Notes: generated by a model not told the origin, from the sequence alone. DNA of 64,000 bases from Roseomonas sp. (GCA_020249775.1 JADCFA010000023.1:1-64000), one strand, 5' to 3'. Counted from the first letter of the stretch, positions 9,970 through 19,120 are shown. Numbers and translations: made by a program.

Positions 9970-10956
9970 TCAATCGGGTTGCGCGCCGGTGCGGCGCACC
10001 AAGGCGGGCCAACGCCGCGCTTCGGCCTGGATCAGGCTCGCGAATTGGGCGGGGCCTTGGCTGGTCACTTCAAAACCCTGGGCGGTGAGTTGTTCAGCGA
10101 CCTCGGGCTTCGCCAAAATACGCTCCAGGGCGCCAGCCAGGCGCCGGATTGCCGCCGGGGAGGTGCCTGCGGGGGCCAGGATGCCCTGCCAGGTAATCAC
10201 CTCAAATTCCGCAAAACCTGATTCGGCGATGGTGGGCACCTCTGGCAGGGCAGGGACGCGCTTGGCGCTGGTGACGGCAAGGGCGCGCAGCCGCCCGGTG
10301 CGGATATGTTCAATGGCGGCAGGCAGGGTGACGAACAGCGCCTGGATATGCCCCGCGACCAGGTCAATCACGGCAGGTCCACCGCCGCGATAGGGCACAT
10401 GGGTGAAGGTGAGCCCGGCATCCTGCGCAAACAGCGCCCCGGCCAAATGGCCGATCGAGCCATTCCCCTGGGAAGCCAGCGTCAGCTTGCCATCCGCTTG
10501 CCGCGCCCAGGCGATGAAGCCCGCCACATCCCTGACGGGGGCCGAGGGGTTCACCACCAGCACTTGCGGCGCGCGCACAGCCTCAATCACCGGGCTGAAA
10601 TCGCGGACGGGATCAAAGCCGACACGCGGGTAAAGCGCTGGGTTGATCGTCAACGGATCAGAGCCCACCAACAGGGTCAGCCCGTCCGGCGCGGCGCGCG
10701 CGACCAATTCAAAGGCGATATTGCTGCCCGCGCCGGGCTTGTTTTCGGTGACGACATTCTGGCCCAAAGCCTCGGTCAAATGCCGCGCGAGCAGGCGGCC
10801 CAGAATATCCAGGCTGCCGCCCGGTGCGACGGGGACAATGATGCGCAGCGCACGGTCCGGGTTCCAGGCCGTATCAGCCCGGGCGACGGGGGTCGAGACG
10901 AGCCCCACAGAGGCAAGCAGGGCTGAGCGGAGCAGAAGGTCGCGTCGAAGTGTCAT
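9970..10956 (-). CDS. Bug/TctC-family receptor protein
   Basis: About 328 aa. The signal sequence is MTLRRDLLLRSALL...PVARAD with an arginine pair. An ATG five codons earlier (10971) is possible; neither has a good ribosome site. Family blocks: LRIIVPVAPGGSLDILGRLLA, VVTENKPGAGSN, HVPYRGGGPAVIDLVAGH and the C-terminal PEVAEQLTAQGFE. It reads into the cupin gene 17 bases downstream, the likely partner of this receptor. The upstream 600 bases are gene-poor and AT-rich near the start, suggesting the promoter lies between 10970 and 11050. Confidence 0.88.
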   Translation of the reverse strand: MTLRRDLLLRSALLASVGLVSTPVARADTAWNPDRALRIIVPVAPGGSLDILGRLLARHLTEALGQNVVTENKPGAGSNIAFELVARAAPDGLTLLVGSDPLTINPALYPRVGFDPVRDFSPVIEAVRAPQVLVVNPSAPVRDVAGFIAWARQADGKLTLASQGNGSIGHLAGALFAQDAGLTFTHVPYRGGGPAVIDLVAGHIQALFVTLPAAIEHIRTGRLRALAVTSAKRVPALPEVPTIAESGFAEFEVITWQGILAPAGTSPAAIRRLAGALERILAKPEVAEQLTAQGFEVTSQGPAQFASLIQAEARRWPALVRRTGAQPD

Positions 10957-11124
10957 GATTAAAAATTCCATTTGAGTAAAATTTTTCTCTCAATTCGCAA
11001 AAAAGGTCAAGAAAAAAGTTTTTATTTCTATACCATTGGTCCTTGCCAAGGGTTTCCACGTGTGGGGTGCTAAGAAGATTATTCTCCTGCAAGGCGCGAA
11101 ACTGCTCCAAACCTTGGTTTGGTC

Positions 11125-11170
11125 GCATTTTCCGAAGAGCCAAGCGCTTCCACTTGCCGTGAAAATGCTC
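11125..11170. repeat. REP-like interspersed palindrome, copy 1
   Basis: Imperfect palindrome starting GCATTTTCC and ending GTGAAAATGCTC around the core CAAGCG-CTTC-CACTTG. The right arm TTCCACTTG..TGAAAATGCTC (11148-11170) matches 50082-50104 at 21 of 23 positions, and both copies carry it as the second half of a hairpin with a pyrimidine-rich TTC-type loop. The two sites lie in intergenic DNA 39 kb apart, as expected of an interspersed palindromic repeat. Confidence 0.5.
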
Positions 11171-11364
11171 TGACCATCGCGGTGAGGAGACGCCGGCTTG
11201 GATGGCCGATGAGTAGCGCCCGCTGGGATGCATCCGCGCAGCGAACGCGCAGTCGGAAGCCAAGGCCAGCGCCATTCTTGGTTGTCAATTGCGCGAGGTT
11301 TCTGGGGATACGGGCTTTGCCACTGAAGCGAACTTGGCCACCATGGCCGAGCGAAACCTCCGAG

Positions 11365-11471
11365 CCCATTTAACGCTGGGCCACATCCTGCTCAAGCTGC
11401 ACAAGGCAACAGCACAAACAAAGAAAGACACGCATGTGAAACGACAAAACCAGCGGCACAGCAAGGGCTAA
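11365..11471 (+). pseudogene. possible transposase C-terminal remnant
   Basis: The frame read here gives RAHLTLGHILLKLHKATA, which resembles the conserved C-terminal end of IS1182-type DDE transposases (RAEWTL..HNLLKL pattern). It also shares the LxKLHKAxA ending with the better remnant at 28159-28280. No catalytic residues or terminal repeats are visible. This is a weak call on a short stretch. Confidence 0.3.
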
Positions 11472-11633
11472 AAACCATTCTCAGACAGGCTGCCAGTTGA
11501 GCTTGTTCGTTGCCCACCCGCTCCCCCAAGAAGCTCCGACACATTGTTTAAATCGGCTTTCCGCCTAAACCCTGTTTTCGCTCGTCTCAAAAAAAGCTTC
11601 TGTCACTGAGCACCGGCGGAGTGATTGGCGCAA

Positions 11634-11954
11634 TCAAACACGCCGATCAATACGGGTGATGATGGTGGCAGCCTTACCGCGAGCGCGGGCCTGACGAAGA
11701 CGCCACCAAAGCGAAACAGCGCCAATGGCACCCGCCGCCAAAACGATCGGCAGCAATACCCCAATCGCAAGCAGTGCAAGGGCGGCCAGAACCAAGCCCC
11801 CAGTAGCCAGCGCAAGCAACATTGCCGCACCACCAATGCGCGCAATTATCAGATCAAACCCGTACCGTGCCGGTGGCGCCGGCGGAGGTGGTGGGTCCCG
11901 GAACTCACCCTCCGGCGTCATGTCAATGATAATGGTCGGACGCTTTTCGCTCAT
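11634..11954 (-). CDS. small membrane protein with proline-rich N-terminus
   Basis: 106 aa. A cytoplasmic N-terminus with a proline run (RDPPPPPAPPARY, residues 19-31) is followed by two hydrophobic segments at about 40-60 and 62-84 and a very basic C-terminus (WRLRQARARGKAATIITRIDRRV), consistent with positive-inside topology. No family recognised. Single gene on its strand, with the host-attachment-like gene 51 bases upstream in the same direction. Confidence 0.55.
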   Translation of the reverse strand: MSEKRPTIIIDMTPEGEFRDPPPPPAPPARYGFDLIIARIGGAAMLLALATGGLVLAALALLAIGVLLPIVLAAGAIGAVSLWWRLRQARARGKAATIITRIDRRV

Positions 11955-12005
11955 GACGATGTGACATGGGGTTTAGTCCGCCCCTAGGTCAAGGCCTTCC
12001 GCGAC

Positions 12006-12491
12006 TTATATCCGATGCCGGAAGGCGTCTAACCGGGCAAAGATTTCGGCGTGCGGCAGGCTGGTCAGGTCGTGATGCTCTTCACCCGTTACAGCCTTGC
12101 GGGCCGCGGCTGGCAGATGCGCCGTAATGGCCTCGGCTACCCTTGCCGGGGCGATCAGGGTGATGCTGTCTATTTCCTTGGCAGCCAGCGCCGCAGCCAG
12201 GTCATGGGCCAGCCCTTCCAGGAAATCGCGCCTGGCATGTTCCTTGGGGCTGTCATCCTTCCCATCGCGTTCCATTCCGCTGCGATGCGTGGCGCCGGCG
12301 CCGGCAAAAGCACGGCCAGGCTTGTCTTCGCCCAATTCGGCATCACGCATGCGCGCTTCCGGGGCGTCCCAAGCGCGTCGCTGGTCATAGCCTGAATCTT
12401 CCCGGCGCTTCACATAGGCCTGGGCGCGGCTGCCATTGGCCAGCAGAAACCAGTGGCGCCTTGGGTCGGTGGTGCTTGAGGCAATCGGCAT
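12006..12491 (-). CDS. host attachment family protein (Host_attach)
   Basis: 161 aa with the pattern of the Host_attach family first linked to Agrobacterium attachment: an N-terminal RHWFLLANGSRAQAYVKR strand like the family's W-x-x-(V/L)-A-(D/N)-(G/S) block, a variable charged middle region, FLEGLAHDLAAALAAKEIDSITLIAPARV, and a C-terminal LTSLPHAEIFARLDAF. The structure is thought to relate to the eRF1/baeRF release-factor-like fold. Real function is uncertain and the historical attachment name is weakly supported. Divergent from the MFS gene, with a gap of only 40 bases. Confidence 0.8.
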   Translation of the reverse strand: MPIASSTTDPRRHWFLLANGSRAQAYVKRREDSGYDQRRAWDAPEARMRDAELGEDKPGRAFAGAGATHRSGMERDGKDDSPKEHARRDFLEGLAHDLAAALAAKEIDSITLIAPARVAEAITAHLPAAARKAVTGEEHHDLTSLPHAEIFARLDAFRHRI

Positions 12492-12531
12492 GTCTGAACT
12501 CCACTAAATCACCTCCTCCCCTTGCCGGAAA

Positions 12532-13791
12532 TTGCGATGCGCGTTTTTGCGATTGATCAAGAATGACAAGGCTTGTGGGTTCGGGTTGACGTTGCCGCCC
12601 CCCGCGCCCATTGCGGGGGTCTTGAAGACCGATCTTTCCATCCTGCCGCTGCTCGCCCTGGCCGCTTTCGTGACCGGGGGCGGCATTCGTATGCTGGATC
12701 CGCTGCTGCCTTCTCTCGCCTCGGATTTCGGTGTGACGGTGGCGGGCGCGGCGCCGGTGCTGGCTGGATTTTCGATTGCCTATGGCGCGGGGCAATTGGT
12801 GATTGGGCCGCTCGGTGATCGCTATGGCAAGCTGCGCGTCGCCTGGTTTGCCCTGCTGCTATACGGCTTTGGCTTGGCCGCTTGCACGCTTGCCTGGGAT
12901 CTTTCGGCCATGGTGGCGCTGCGCACGCTGACCGGCTTGCTGGCGGGGGCGGTTATCCCGCTCGCACTCGCCTGGATTGGCGATGCGGTGCCCTATGCGG
13001 AACGCCAAGCCACCATCGGGCGCTTTCTGACCGGCATGGTGATGGCGCAATTACTCGTGGGCCCGCTTTCCGGCGTGCTTGCGGATTTGGCCGGCTGGCG
13101 TGCTTCCTTCCTGGTGCTGGCCTTGCTGGCGCTGGTGGTCTCAGTCCTGCTTGGGCGGCGGTTGGGGGCAGAGCTTTGGCAAGCGCCGCCATCTGAGGCT
13201 GGGCGCGGTTTTCGTGGCAGTTTCCGGCCTTACCTGACCCTATTCTCGCGCCCCGCTGGGCAGCGCCTGATGGTGGCGGCCTTTATTGATGGCGCGGCGC
13301 TGTTTGGTGGTGCTTTTCCGCTGACGGGATCGCTGTTGATCGAGCGTTTCGGCTATTCACCGGCCATGGCGGGCTTGGTGGTGGCGGGCTTCGGGCTCGG
13401 CGCCTTCACCTATACGCGGCTGGCGAAACATCTGGTGGCGCGCTTTGGGGAGACGCGCTTGCTGACCTTGGGCGGCGTGCTCCTGGCGCTTGCGTTGGTG
13501 GGGACAGCATTCGCCCCAAATGGCCTGGTGGTGGCGGCGATGCAGTTTTGGCTTGGTCTTGCCTTCTACATGCTGCATGGCGTCTTGCAGGCGCGCGCGA
13601 CGGAAGCGCTACCGGAAGCGCGCGGAACGGCGGTGGCGGCCTTCGCCATGGCGCTGTTTTTCGGCCAGAGCATTGGTGCCTTGGTGTTTGGGTCAATCCT
13701 GCATATGGCGGGCTATGCGGCGGTATTCGTGGTCGCGGCCATCGCAACAATCGGCCTGATGGTCTGGAGCAGACGGCTGCTGAGCGCCTGA
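12532..13791 (+). CDS. MFS transporter (12 transmembrane helices)
   Basis: Up to 419 aa of the major facilitator superfamily. The TM1 block is LPLLALAAFVTGGGIRMLDP. The conserved MFS loop 2-3 motif appears as GPLGDRYGKLRVAW, and the drug-exporter motif C is like GPLSGVLADLAGWR. Twelve hydrophobic segments can be counted, and the protein ends at KRLL-type basic residues (WSRRLLSA). The start is uncertain: ATG 12532 lacks a clear ribosome site, and in-frame TTG codons at 12592 and 12625 sit closer to the first helix. Likely a small-molecule efflux pump, substrate unknown. It converges on lrgB, whose stop is 4 bases away. Confidence 0.88.
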   Translation: MRCAFLRLIKNDKACGFGLTLPPPAPIAGVLKTDLSILPLLALAAFVTGGGIRMLDPLLPSLASDFGVTVAGAAPVLAGFSIAYGAGQLVIGPLGDRYGKLRVAWFALLLYGFGLAACTLAWDLSAMVALRTLTGLLAGAVIPLALAWIGDAVPYAERQATIGRFLTGMVMAQLLVGPLSGVLADLAGWRASFLVLALLALVVSVLLGRRLGAELWQAPPSEAGRGFRGSFRPYLTLFSRPAGQRLMVAAFIDGAALFGGAFPLTGSLLIERFGYSPAMAGLVVAGFGLGAFTYTRLAKHLVARFGETRLLTLGGVLLALALVGTAFAPNGLVVAAMQFWLGLAFYMLHGVLQARATEALPEARGTAVAAFAMALFFGQSIGALVFGSILHMAGYAAVFVVAAIATIGLMVWSRRLLSA

Positions 13792-13794
13792 GCC

Positions 13795-14514
13795 TCAGCC
13801 GAAAAATAGCTGCCACAGCAAGGGCAATAACAGCGCAGTCGCCAGCGCATTCAGCCCCATCGCCAAACCGCTAAAGGCGCCGGCTACTTCATTCACCGAA
13901 ATCGCCCGTGCTGTCCCAATGCCATGCGCTGCGGTGCCAATCGCAAGCCCGCGCGCGCGCCAATCCGTCACCCGGAGCAGCGTGAGCAAGGCCGGCCCCA
14001 GCGCCGCCCCCACAATACCGCTGCAAATGACAATGGCTGCGGTGAGCGAGGGCAAGCCGCCAATCCGTTCCGCCACCCCCATCGCGACCGGCGTGGTGAC
14101 GGAGCGCGGCGCGAGTGAGGCTGTGACCTCCGGCGCGGCAGAAAAAGCAAGGGCGAGCGCCACGCCGGCGCTGGCCGCAAAAACACCCCCCGCAATCACG
14201 GAAGCAATGGCAGCAGGGGCAGAGCGTTTCACCTGCCGCCATTGCCGCGCGAGCGGGACAGCAAGTGCAACCGTTGCCGGCCCCAACAGGAAATGAACGA
14301 ATTGCGCGCCTTCGAAATAGGCGCGGTAATCCACGCGCGCCAGCAACAGGCCCCCCGCCAGCAGCGCTACCGCGAAAAGCACCGGATTGGCCATTGGGTG
14401 AAACCGCGCGGCGCGCGCCAACCGTTGTGCAGCAAGCCAGGCGAGCAAGGTGGCGGTCAGCGCGGCGAGTGGTTCGCGCGCCAGATAGACCCAGATCTCG
14501 GCAAGGTTCGTCAC
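13795..14514 (-). CDS. lrgB: LrgB/CidB-family membrane protein
   Basis: 239 aa with about seven hydrophobic helices and the LrgB signatures LLGPATVALAVPL, RSVTTPVAMGVAERIGG and GTAAHGIGTARAI. Members partner with LrgA-type holin-like proteins and have been linked to control of murein hydrolase activity, or to pyruvate/glycolate transport (plant PLGG1 is a fusion of the two). The start ATG overlaps the lrgA stop by 4 bases (ATGA), so the two are translationally coupled. Confidence 0.92.
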   Translation of the reverse strand: MTNLAEIWVYLAREPLAALTATLLAWLAAQRLARAARFHPMANPVLFAVALLAGGLLLARVDYRAYFEGAQFVHFLLGPATVALAVPLARQWRQVKRSAPAAIASVIAGGVFAASAGVALALAFSAAPEVTASLAPRSVTTPVAMGVAERIGGLPSLTAAIVICSGIVGAALGPALLTLLRVTDWRARGLAIGTAAHGIGTARAISVNEVAGAFSGLAMGLNALATALLLPLLWQLFFG

Positions 14515-14858
14515 GGGTCAAGCCGCCGCAGCAGTGCCTGTGCGAGCAAGCCGGTGACACCAATCGCGGCCAAGGTGCCGACCAGGATCGCAAGCGATAG
14601 CGGCGCCCAATCCTTCGCCAGCACCGGCAGATAGAGCACCACGCCAACGCCTGCCGGCACGAACAAAAGACCAAGATTGGCCAAAAGCCCATCAGCGCTT
14701 TGCGCGAGATCGCGCGGTGCCTCTCCGCCGCGCAGCAGCAGCGCCAGAAAAAGCAAGGCCATGCCGATCACCGGGCCAGGCACAGGCAGGGAAAGCCAGC
14801 GCGCCAGCGCCTCCCCGATCAATTGGCAGCAAAGCAGCGTGGCGAGGCCAGCGATCAT
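14511..14858 (-). CDS. lrgA: LrgA/CidA-family holin-like protein
   Basis: 115 aa with four hydrophobic helices and the family blocks CQLIGEALARWLSLPVPGPVIGMALL and LGLLFVPAGVGVV. It is the first gene of a two-gene lrgAB operon. A strong terminator hairpin just upstream (14879-14911) isolates the pair from the preceding binding-protein gene, so its own promoter must lie in the short stretch 14859-14880 or transcription reads through. Confidence 0.92.
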   Translation of the reverse strand: MIAGLATLLCCQLIGEALARWLSLPVPGPVIGMALLFLALLLRGGEAPRDLAQSADGLLANLGLLFVPAGVGVVLYLPVLAKDWAPLSLAILVGTLAAIGVTGLLAQALLRRLDP

Positions 14859-14878
14859 GGGTGGTAACCTTCAACAGA

Positions 14879-14911
14879 AAAGGGGCAGTGCAGGACTGCC
14901 CCTTTCCCTTA
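14879..14911 (-). terminator. rho-independent terminator after the ABC binding-protein gene
   Basis: Perfect 11-bp inverted repeat AAAGGGGCAGT / ACTGCCCCTTT with a 5-base loop. Read on the minus strand it is followed by a TTTTCTGTT tail. It lies between the stop of the binding-protein gene (14938) and lrgA. Confidence 0.8.
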
Positions 14912-14937
14912 GCACGGATGCTTTCCGCGCGCGTGTT

Positions 14938-16557
14938 TCAGCGCAAATCCACCGTGGTCAAATCTTGGAACCAGGATTGGGCCGAGGTGAAGCCTGTCAC
15001 GCGCCGGCTCATGGCGCGGGGGTTCAAATCATGCACAATCCAAAGCCAGGGGGGATTATCCACCAGCCGCGCATGCGCCGTTGCAAGCAACTGATTGATC
15101 TTCGCCGGATCGCGTTCGCGTTCCAATTCGGCGAAAGCGGCATCGAATTGGTCATCCCGCCAATGGCCATTATTCGACCCGCGCGGCGCGAAATTGGAAG
15201 ACAGGAACCAGCGCGCGAATGCCGAGGCATCCGATGAATAAAGGCTGATATTCACTGCATCCGCGCCAAGCCAGGCCGGTTGATCCGGCGGGAAACGAAG
15301 TGCTGCCAGCAGCGTATTCCATTCCACCACTTCAAAATTCACCCGCACGCCGCAATTCTGTTGCAGCGATTGCTGGAGAAATTCATTCATGGGCAGCGGC
15401 AGCATCTGGCCCGAACCGGAATTGGAAATCCCGACCTTGAGCGTGAGCGGACGCTGCGCGTTGAAGCCTGCTTCCGCCAGCAGCGCGCGACCCCGCGCGG
15501 GGTCCAGCCGATAGCGATTTTGCGGATTGCCGAAGGTGGGGTCATTCGCCTTGACGAAGCCCACGGAAGGCTCTGCCGTGCCATTCAGCAATTGCACCAT
15601 GCCATCACGGTCAATGCAGTAATTCAGCGCCTGACGCACGCGCACATCCGCGACCGGGCTGCTGGCGCGGCCCGTGGCGAAAACCCATGGCCAGACATGC
15701 GGATAGGAATTCGTCACGATGTTAAAGCCCGCCTGACGGAGCGACCCAATTGCATCAGGCGGCGGCACCTCAATCCAATCCACCTGGCCCGAGCGCAAAG
15801 CGGCAAGCCGCGTATTCGCTTCCGGCATCGGCAGCAGGATGATGCGGTCAAGCTTCGCGCGGCGCGCCGTATCCCAGTAATTGTCGTTGCGCGAAAGTTC
15901 TGCCGATTGGCGCGGCACGAAGCGGGTCAGCCGGAAAGGCCCGGTGCCTGCCGGTGGTAAAGCCGCAACCCGCGCCCAATCACGCCCCGCCTGTTCAAAG
16001 GAATTGGGCGAGGTGATCAGCACATAAAGAACCAGATACGGCCAATAGGAAACGGGCCGCGTGGTTGTAGTTTCGAAGGTGAAATCATCCACCTTGCGGT
16101 AGGATTCCAGTGCCGGGATACGCCCGCGCGTGATCGCGCTGCCGGTCGCGTCAAATTGCGGGCTGTCATTCTTGAAAAAGCGGTCGAAATTCCACAGCAC
16201 CGCATCGGCATTGAAGGGCGTGCCATCATGAAAGGTCACGCCACGGCGCAAATGAAAGCGCCAAATGCGCGGATCATTGGCATCCTGTTCCCAGCGTTCC
16301 GCCAGGCCCGCCTTGATCCCGGCCGGCTGATCAGCGCGCGACAAATCCCACAGCACCAGCGATTCAAACACCGGGTAGCCAAGGAAGCGCATGCCTTCAA
16401 ACCCGTTATTGGGCATGCCAGTGGTGGTTGGCACATCGGTCGCGGTCATCGCGATGCGGAGCGTCTTGGGCTGCTGCTGCGCCTCTGCGCCCGCAAGCCC
16501 CATTGCCATCAGGGCAGCGGTGAGCGCCGCGCCCCAAAGGCGGTTTTTCCAGTTCAT
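14938..16557 (-). CDS. ABC transporter substrate-binding protein, family 5 (peptide/opine type)
   Basis: 539 aa, a normal length for DppA/OppA-type periplasmic binding proteins. It has a signal peptide at 1-26 (ending GLAGAEAQQ). Family blocks: RRGVTFHDGTPFNADAVLWNF, which is the SBP_bac_5 signature region, then VDDFTFETTTTRPVSYWPYL, RVRQALNYCIDRDGMVQLLNG and SLYSSDASAFARWFLSSNF. No permease or ATPase genes accompany it, so it is an orphan receptor in this window. It is followed by a terminator. A Bug receptor gene precedes it on the same strand 81 bases away. Confidence 0.92.
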   Translation of the reverse strand: MNWKNRLWGAALTAALMAMGLAGAEAQQQPKTLRIAMTATDVPTTTGMPNNGFEGMRFLGYPVFESLVLWDLSRADQPAGIKAGLAERWEQDANDPRIWRFHLRRGVTFHDGTPFNADAVLWNFDRFFKNDSPQFDATGSAITRGRIPALESYRKVDDFTFETTTTRPVSYWPYLVLYVLITSPNSFEQAGRDWARVAALPPAGTGPFRLTRFVPRQSAELSRNDNYWDTARRAKLDRIILLPMPEANTRLAALRSGQVDWIEVPPPDAIGSLRQAGFNIVTNSYPHVWPWVFATGRASSPVADVRVRQALNYCIDRDGMVQLLNGTAEPSVGFVKANDPTFGNPQNRYRLDPARGRALLAEAGFNAQRPLTLKVGISNSGSGQMLPLPMNEFLQQSLQQNCGVRVNFEVVEWNTLLAALRFPPDQPAWLGADAVNISLYSSDASAFARWFLSSNFAPRGSNNGHWRDDQFDAAFAELERERDPAKINQLLATAHARLVDNPPWLWIVHDLNPRAMSRRVTGFTSAQSWFQDLTTVDLR

Positions 16558-16638
16558 GTTATGACTCCCATCCGTGGCAGCGCGGGGGCGCTGCCTTGAC
16601 CCGAACCTAGCAAGCTTTGAGCCGCGGCCAAGCCCCGC

Positions 16639-17607
16639 TTATTCAGGTTTGATATTCTGGCTGCGGATCAGGTCGCCCCACATGACCAATTCTTCGGCAA
16701 GGGTGCGCGCCAAAACCTCAGGCCCGCCAGTTTGCAACACCACGCCCTGTTCGCCCATGCGCGCAATCAGGTCCGGATCGCGCGTTGCCGCGGCCAGGGC
16801 CTGGGCTGCGCGCGCCACGATGGGCGCGGGCAGGCCGGCGGGGCCAAACAGCCCCTGCCAGAACACCCCATCAAAGCCAGGCAGCGCATCCGCCACGGGG
16901 GGTAAATCCGGCAGCAGCGCAACCCGTTCCTTGGAGGAAATGGCGAGTGCGCGGGTCGCACCTTCCCGCACCGCCGGAAGGGCTTCCTGCACCGCGCTGA
17001 ACATGGCCTGCACGCGATTCTGCCGCAGATCAATCAAGGCCGCCGCCCCGCCGCGATAGGGCACATGCACCACATCAATCCCCGCACGCGCGCGGAACAG
17101 TTCAAGACAAAGATGATTGACCGCGCCAGTGCCTGATGAGCTGAAATTCACCTTGCCCGGATTGGCCTTGGCATAGGCGATCAGCTCCGCCGTGCTGCGC
17201 ACCGGCAGCGATGGATGCACATGCAGGATGAAGGCAGTGCGAAACACCATGCCGATTGGCGTGAGTGCCGCCACCGGATCGCGCGGTTGCAGATTGGGTT
17301 GCAGCGCAGGGTTGATGGCAAGGGTCGAGGTTCCCATCAGCAGCGTATAGCCATCAGGCCGCGCCTGTGCGGCGGCGTTATTGGCAACCGCGGTCGCGGC
17401 GCCCGGGCGATTATCCACCACCAATGTCTGGCCCAATTCGCGCCCCATCCGGTCCACAACGCCACGCGCTGCAAAATCCGTGACACCGCCCGGTGGATAG
17501 CCCAGCAGCACGGAAACGGAGCGATTGGGCCAGGCTTCCTGCGCGTGAGACAGCCTGGGCAGGGCCGGCATGGCCAGGGTTGCAGCAAGCAGGGCGCGTC
17601 TTTGCAT
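16639..17607 (-). CDS. Bug/TctC-family receptor protein
   Basis: 322 aa with signal MQRRALLAATLAMPALPRLSHA. Blocks seen: VSVLLGYPPGGVTDFAARGV (the position-2 strand differs from the other copies in lacking the APFPPGG form), VVDNRPGAATAVAN, HVPYRGGAAALIDLRQN and FGPAGLPAPIVARAA. It lies between an FAD amine oxidase (73 bases upstream, same strand) and the family 5 binding protein, so the three may be one uptake/oxidation transcript. Ligand unknown. Confidence 0.88.
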   Translation of the reverse strand: MQRRALLAATLAMPALPRLSHAQEAWPNRSVSVLLGYPPGGVTDFAARGVVDRMGRELGQTLVVDNRPGAATAVANNAAAQARPDGYTLLMGTSTLAINPALQPNLQPRDPVAALTPIGMVFRTAFILHVHPSLPVRSTAELIAYAKANPGKVNFSSSGTGAVNHLCLELFRARAGIDVVHVPYRGGAAALIDLRQNRVQAMFSAVQEALPAVREGATRALAISSKERVALLPDLPPVADALPGFDGVFWQGLFGPAGLPAPIVARAAQALAAATRDPDLIARMGEQGVVLQTGGPEVLARTLAEELVMWGDLIRSQNIKPE

Positions 17608-17680
17608 GTGGTTCCTCCCGATCTTGGCGCGCAGGCTGCGTCAGGCGGCAACGGGGATCAAGCCCCTGCGCTGCCTGACC

Positions 17681-18973
17681 TCAGGCTTCCAAACCGGCAA
17701 GGCGGCGTTCGCGAAAAGCAATGAGTTCAAATCCGATCGAGCGAAAGGGCTCGGGCGCCACCCAATTGGCGAGGCCCCAAGTGGCGCGCACCTCATTCTG
17801 CGTGCATTGGCCAAGCGCCAATTCCGCCAGGCGTTTGCCAAGGATACTGCCCTTCACAATGCCAGAACCATTGCAGCCGGCGGAGGTATAAAGCCCCTCT
17901 TCCACCTGCCCCCACCAGGGCGCGCCATTCATGGTAAGCGCCGTGGTGCCGCCCCAGACCTGATCCAGACCGACATGGGCAAGCGCGGGGTAGCGCCGAT
18001 GAAAACAGGATAGCAGCGTTTCCCGCACACGCGGCGCAGGCACGGGCCGTTCATGCGCATACATGGACCGCACCAAAAGCCGATCCGGCCCAAGGCGCCG
18101 CACGGTAGTTCCCAAACGATGCGAAGGCAGCAAGCCCCAAACTGGCATGCTGCCAAGATGAAGCGCATCCTTGGCGTTCAAGGCTTCAGTGATTGCCGCG
18201 TAAGTGTAGATGGTCACCAGCCGATCCCGCAGCCGGCCAAAATGCCGGATGGCCGCATTGGTTGCCATAATGACGGAAGGCGCGCTGATGCGTGCGGCTG
18301 GTGTTTCCAGATGCCAATTTCCCTGACGCTGCATGGAAAGCAGAGGCGTTTTTTCATGGAGCGCAACATTGGCAGGCAAGGTATCCGCCAGACCCCGAAT
18401 CAGCGCCGCCGGGTCAAGCAAATAACCTTCTTCAGTGTATAGCGCGCATTGGTAGTAGCTTGTGCCAATGCGTTCTTGCAGCGTGCTGCGATCCCATAGC
18501 TGGTGCGGCAAACCCGCTGCTTTTACCGCTGCTTCCAGAGCCCTGACCTGCTTTGCGCCGAGATCGGTGGCGGCGGCCTTGATACGACCGGAAACTTGCA
18601 GGCGACAATCAATGCCGTGCTGTTCGATGGGCGCCATCAGCCAGGCCCAGCCTTCCTCACTAAAACGGTTCAGCGCCTCGGCACGCCTAAGGTCAGCGGC
18701 GCTCGGGCCTGAGGGAAGATCGCGCGGGCTCGCGAAACCCGAATTGCGCCCGGATGAGCCTTCACCAACCTCGGTCGCTTCAATCACAATGATACGTGCT
18801 TGAGGCTGAAGTTGCGCGAGGCGCCGTGCGGCGGCAAGCCCAGTGAAGCCCGCACCAACAACAACGTGATCGGCGGCGATATCCCCCTTCGCCGGAGCGC
18901 AAGCCGTGCGCGGTGGCAATAGGGCATTGAAGCCGCATCGGTCAGCATAAAGCGGGAAAGTCGGGTGCTTCAT
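17681..18973 (-). CDS. FAD-dependent oxidoreductase (DAO/PuuB-like amine oxidase)
   Basis: 430 aa from ATG 18973; an upstream ATG at 19009 gives a longer frame without family similarity. The dinucleotide-binding fold begins at about residue 35 with HVVVGAGFTGLAAARRLA (GxGxxG), followed by the acidic strand end IVIEATEVGEGSSGRNSGFA typical of the D-amino-acid/glycine oxidase superfamily. The C-terminus has LDQVWGGTTALTMNGAPWWG and a flavin-closing LYTSAGCNGSGIVKGSILGK, as in gamma-glutamylputrescine oxidase-like enzymes. It is divergent from the Pho-box-controlled phnCDEE genes, which raises the possibility of an amino-phosphonate oxidase; that is inference from position only. Confidence 0.85.
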   Translation of the reverse strand: MKHPTFPLYADRCGFNALLPPRTACAPAKGDIAADHVVVGAGFTGLAAARRLAQLQPQARIIVIEATEVGEGSSGRNSGFASPRDLPSGPSAADLRRAEALNRFSEEGWAWLMAPIEQHGIDCRLQVSGRIKAAATDLGAKQVRALEAAVKAAGLPHQLWDRSTLQERIGTSYYQCALYTEEGYLLDPAALIRGLADTLPANVALHEKTPLLSMQRQGNWHLETPAARISAPSVIMATNAAIRHFGRLRDRLVTIYTYAAITEALNAKDALHLGSMPVWGLLPSHRLGTTVRRLGPDRLLVRSMYAHERPVPAPRVRETLLSCFHRRYPALAHVGLDQVWGGTTALTMNGAPWWGQVEEGLYTSAGCNGSGIVKGSILGKRLAELALGQCTQNEVRATWGLANWVAPEPFRSIGFELIAFRERRLAGLEA

Positions 18974-19091
18974 CGCGTTCTGTCTATGGAACCTGTCATC
19001 AAAGTGCAATCATGCGGCTGTCTTGGAAGCGCTGCCTCGGATTGGGGTGAAGGTCACAGGTGAGCCTGTCGCACTCGCCAAGGACTCCGAT

Positions 19092-19120
19092 CCTTCATAC
19101 GGCTGTCATTCACGTGTCAC
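19092..19120 (+). promoter_or_regulatory. Pho box (PhoB binding site)
   Basis: CTGTCAT at 19103-19109 and GTGTCAC at 19114-19120 are spaced exactly 11 bases apart with a 4-base spacer. A weaker unit CCTTCAT sits one more step upstream at 19092. This matches the alphaproteobacterial PhoB consensus of CTGTCAY direct repeats with an 11-bp period. It lies 22 bases before the phnC ATG at 19143, and 40 bases before the alternative ATG at 19161. It predicts induction under phosphate starvation. Confidence 0.75.

Larger units (their letters stand above)
10972..11633. other. gene-poor intergenic region with repeat and transposase debris
   Basis: No convincing intact gene. It contains an AT-rich putative promoter for the leftward Bug gene (10972-11050), a perfect 7-bp hairpin CCAAACC-TT-GGTTTGG at 11107-11122, the REP-like palindrome at 11125-11170, and a probable transposase C-terminal scrap around 11365-11471. 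The open frames that cross it are generated by these elements. Confidence 0.5.

Noticed and set aside
10874-11373. Open frames of 96-133 codons crossing 11100-11370 on both strands
   Set aside because: They read through the REP-like palindrome and into the Bug gene; peptides such as EHFHGKWKR come from the repeat itself.
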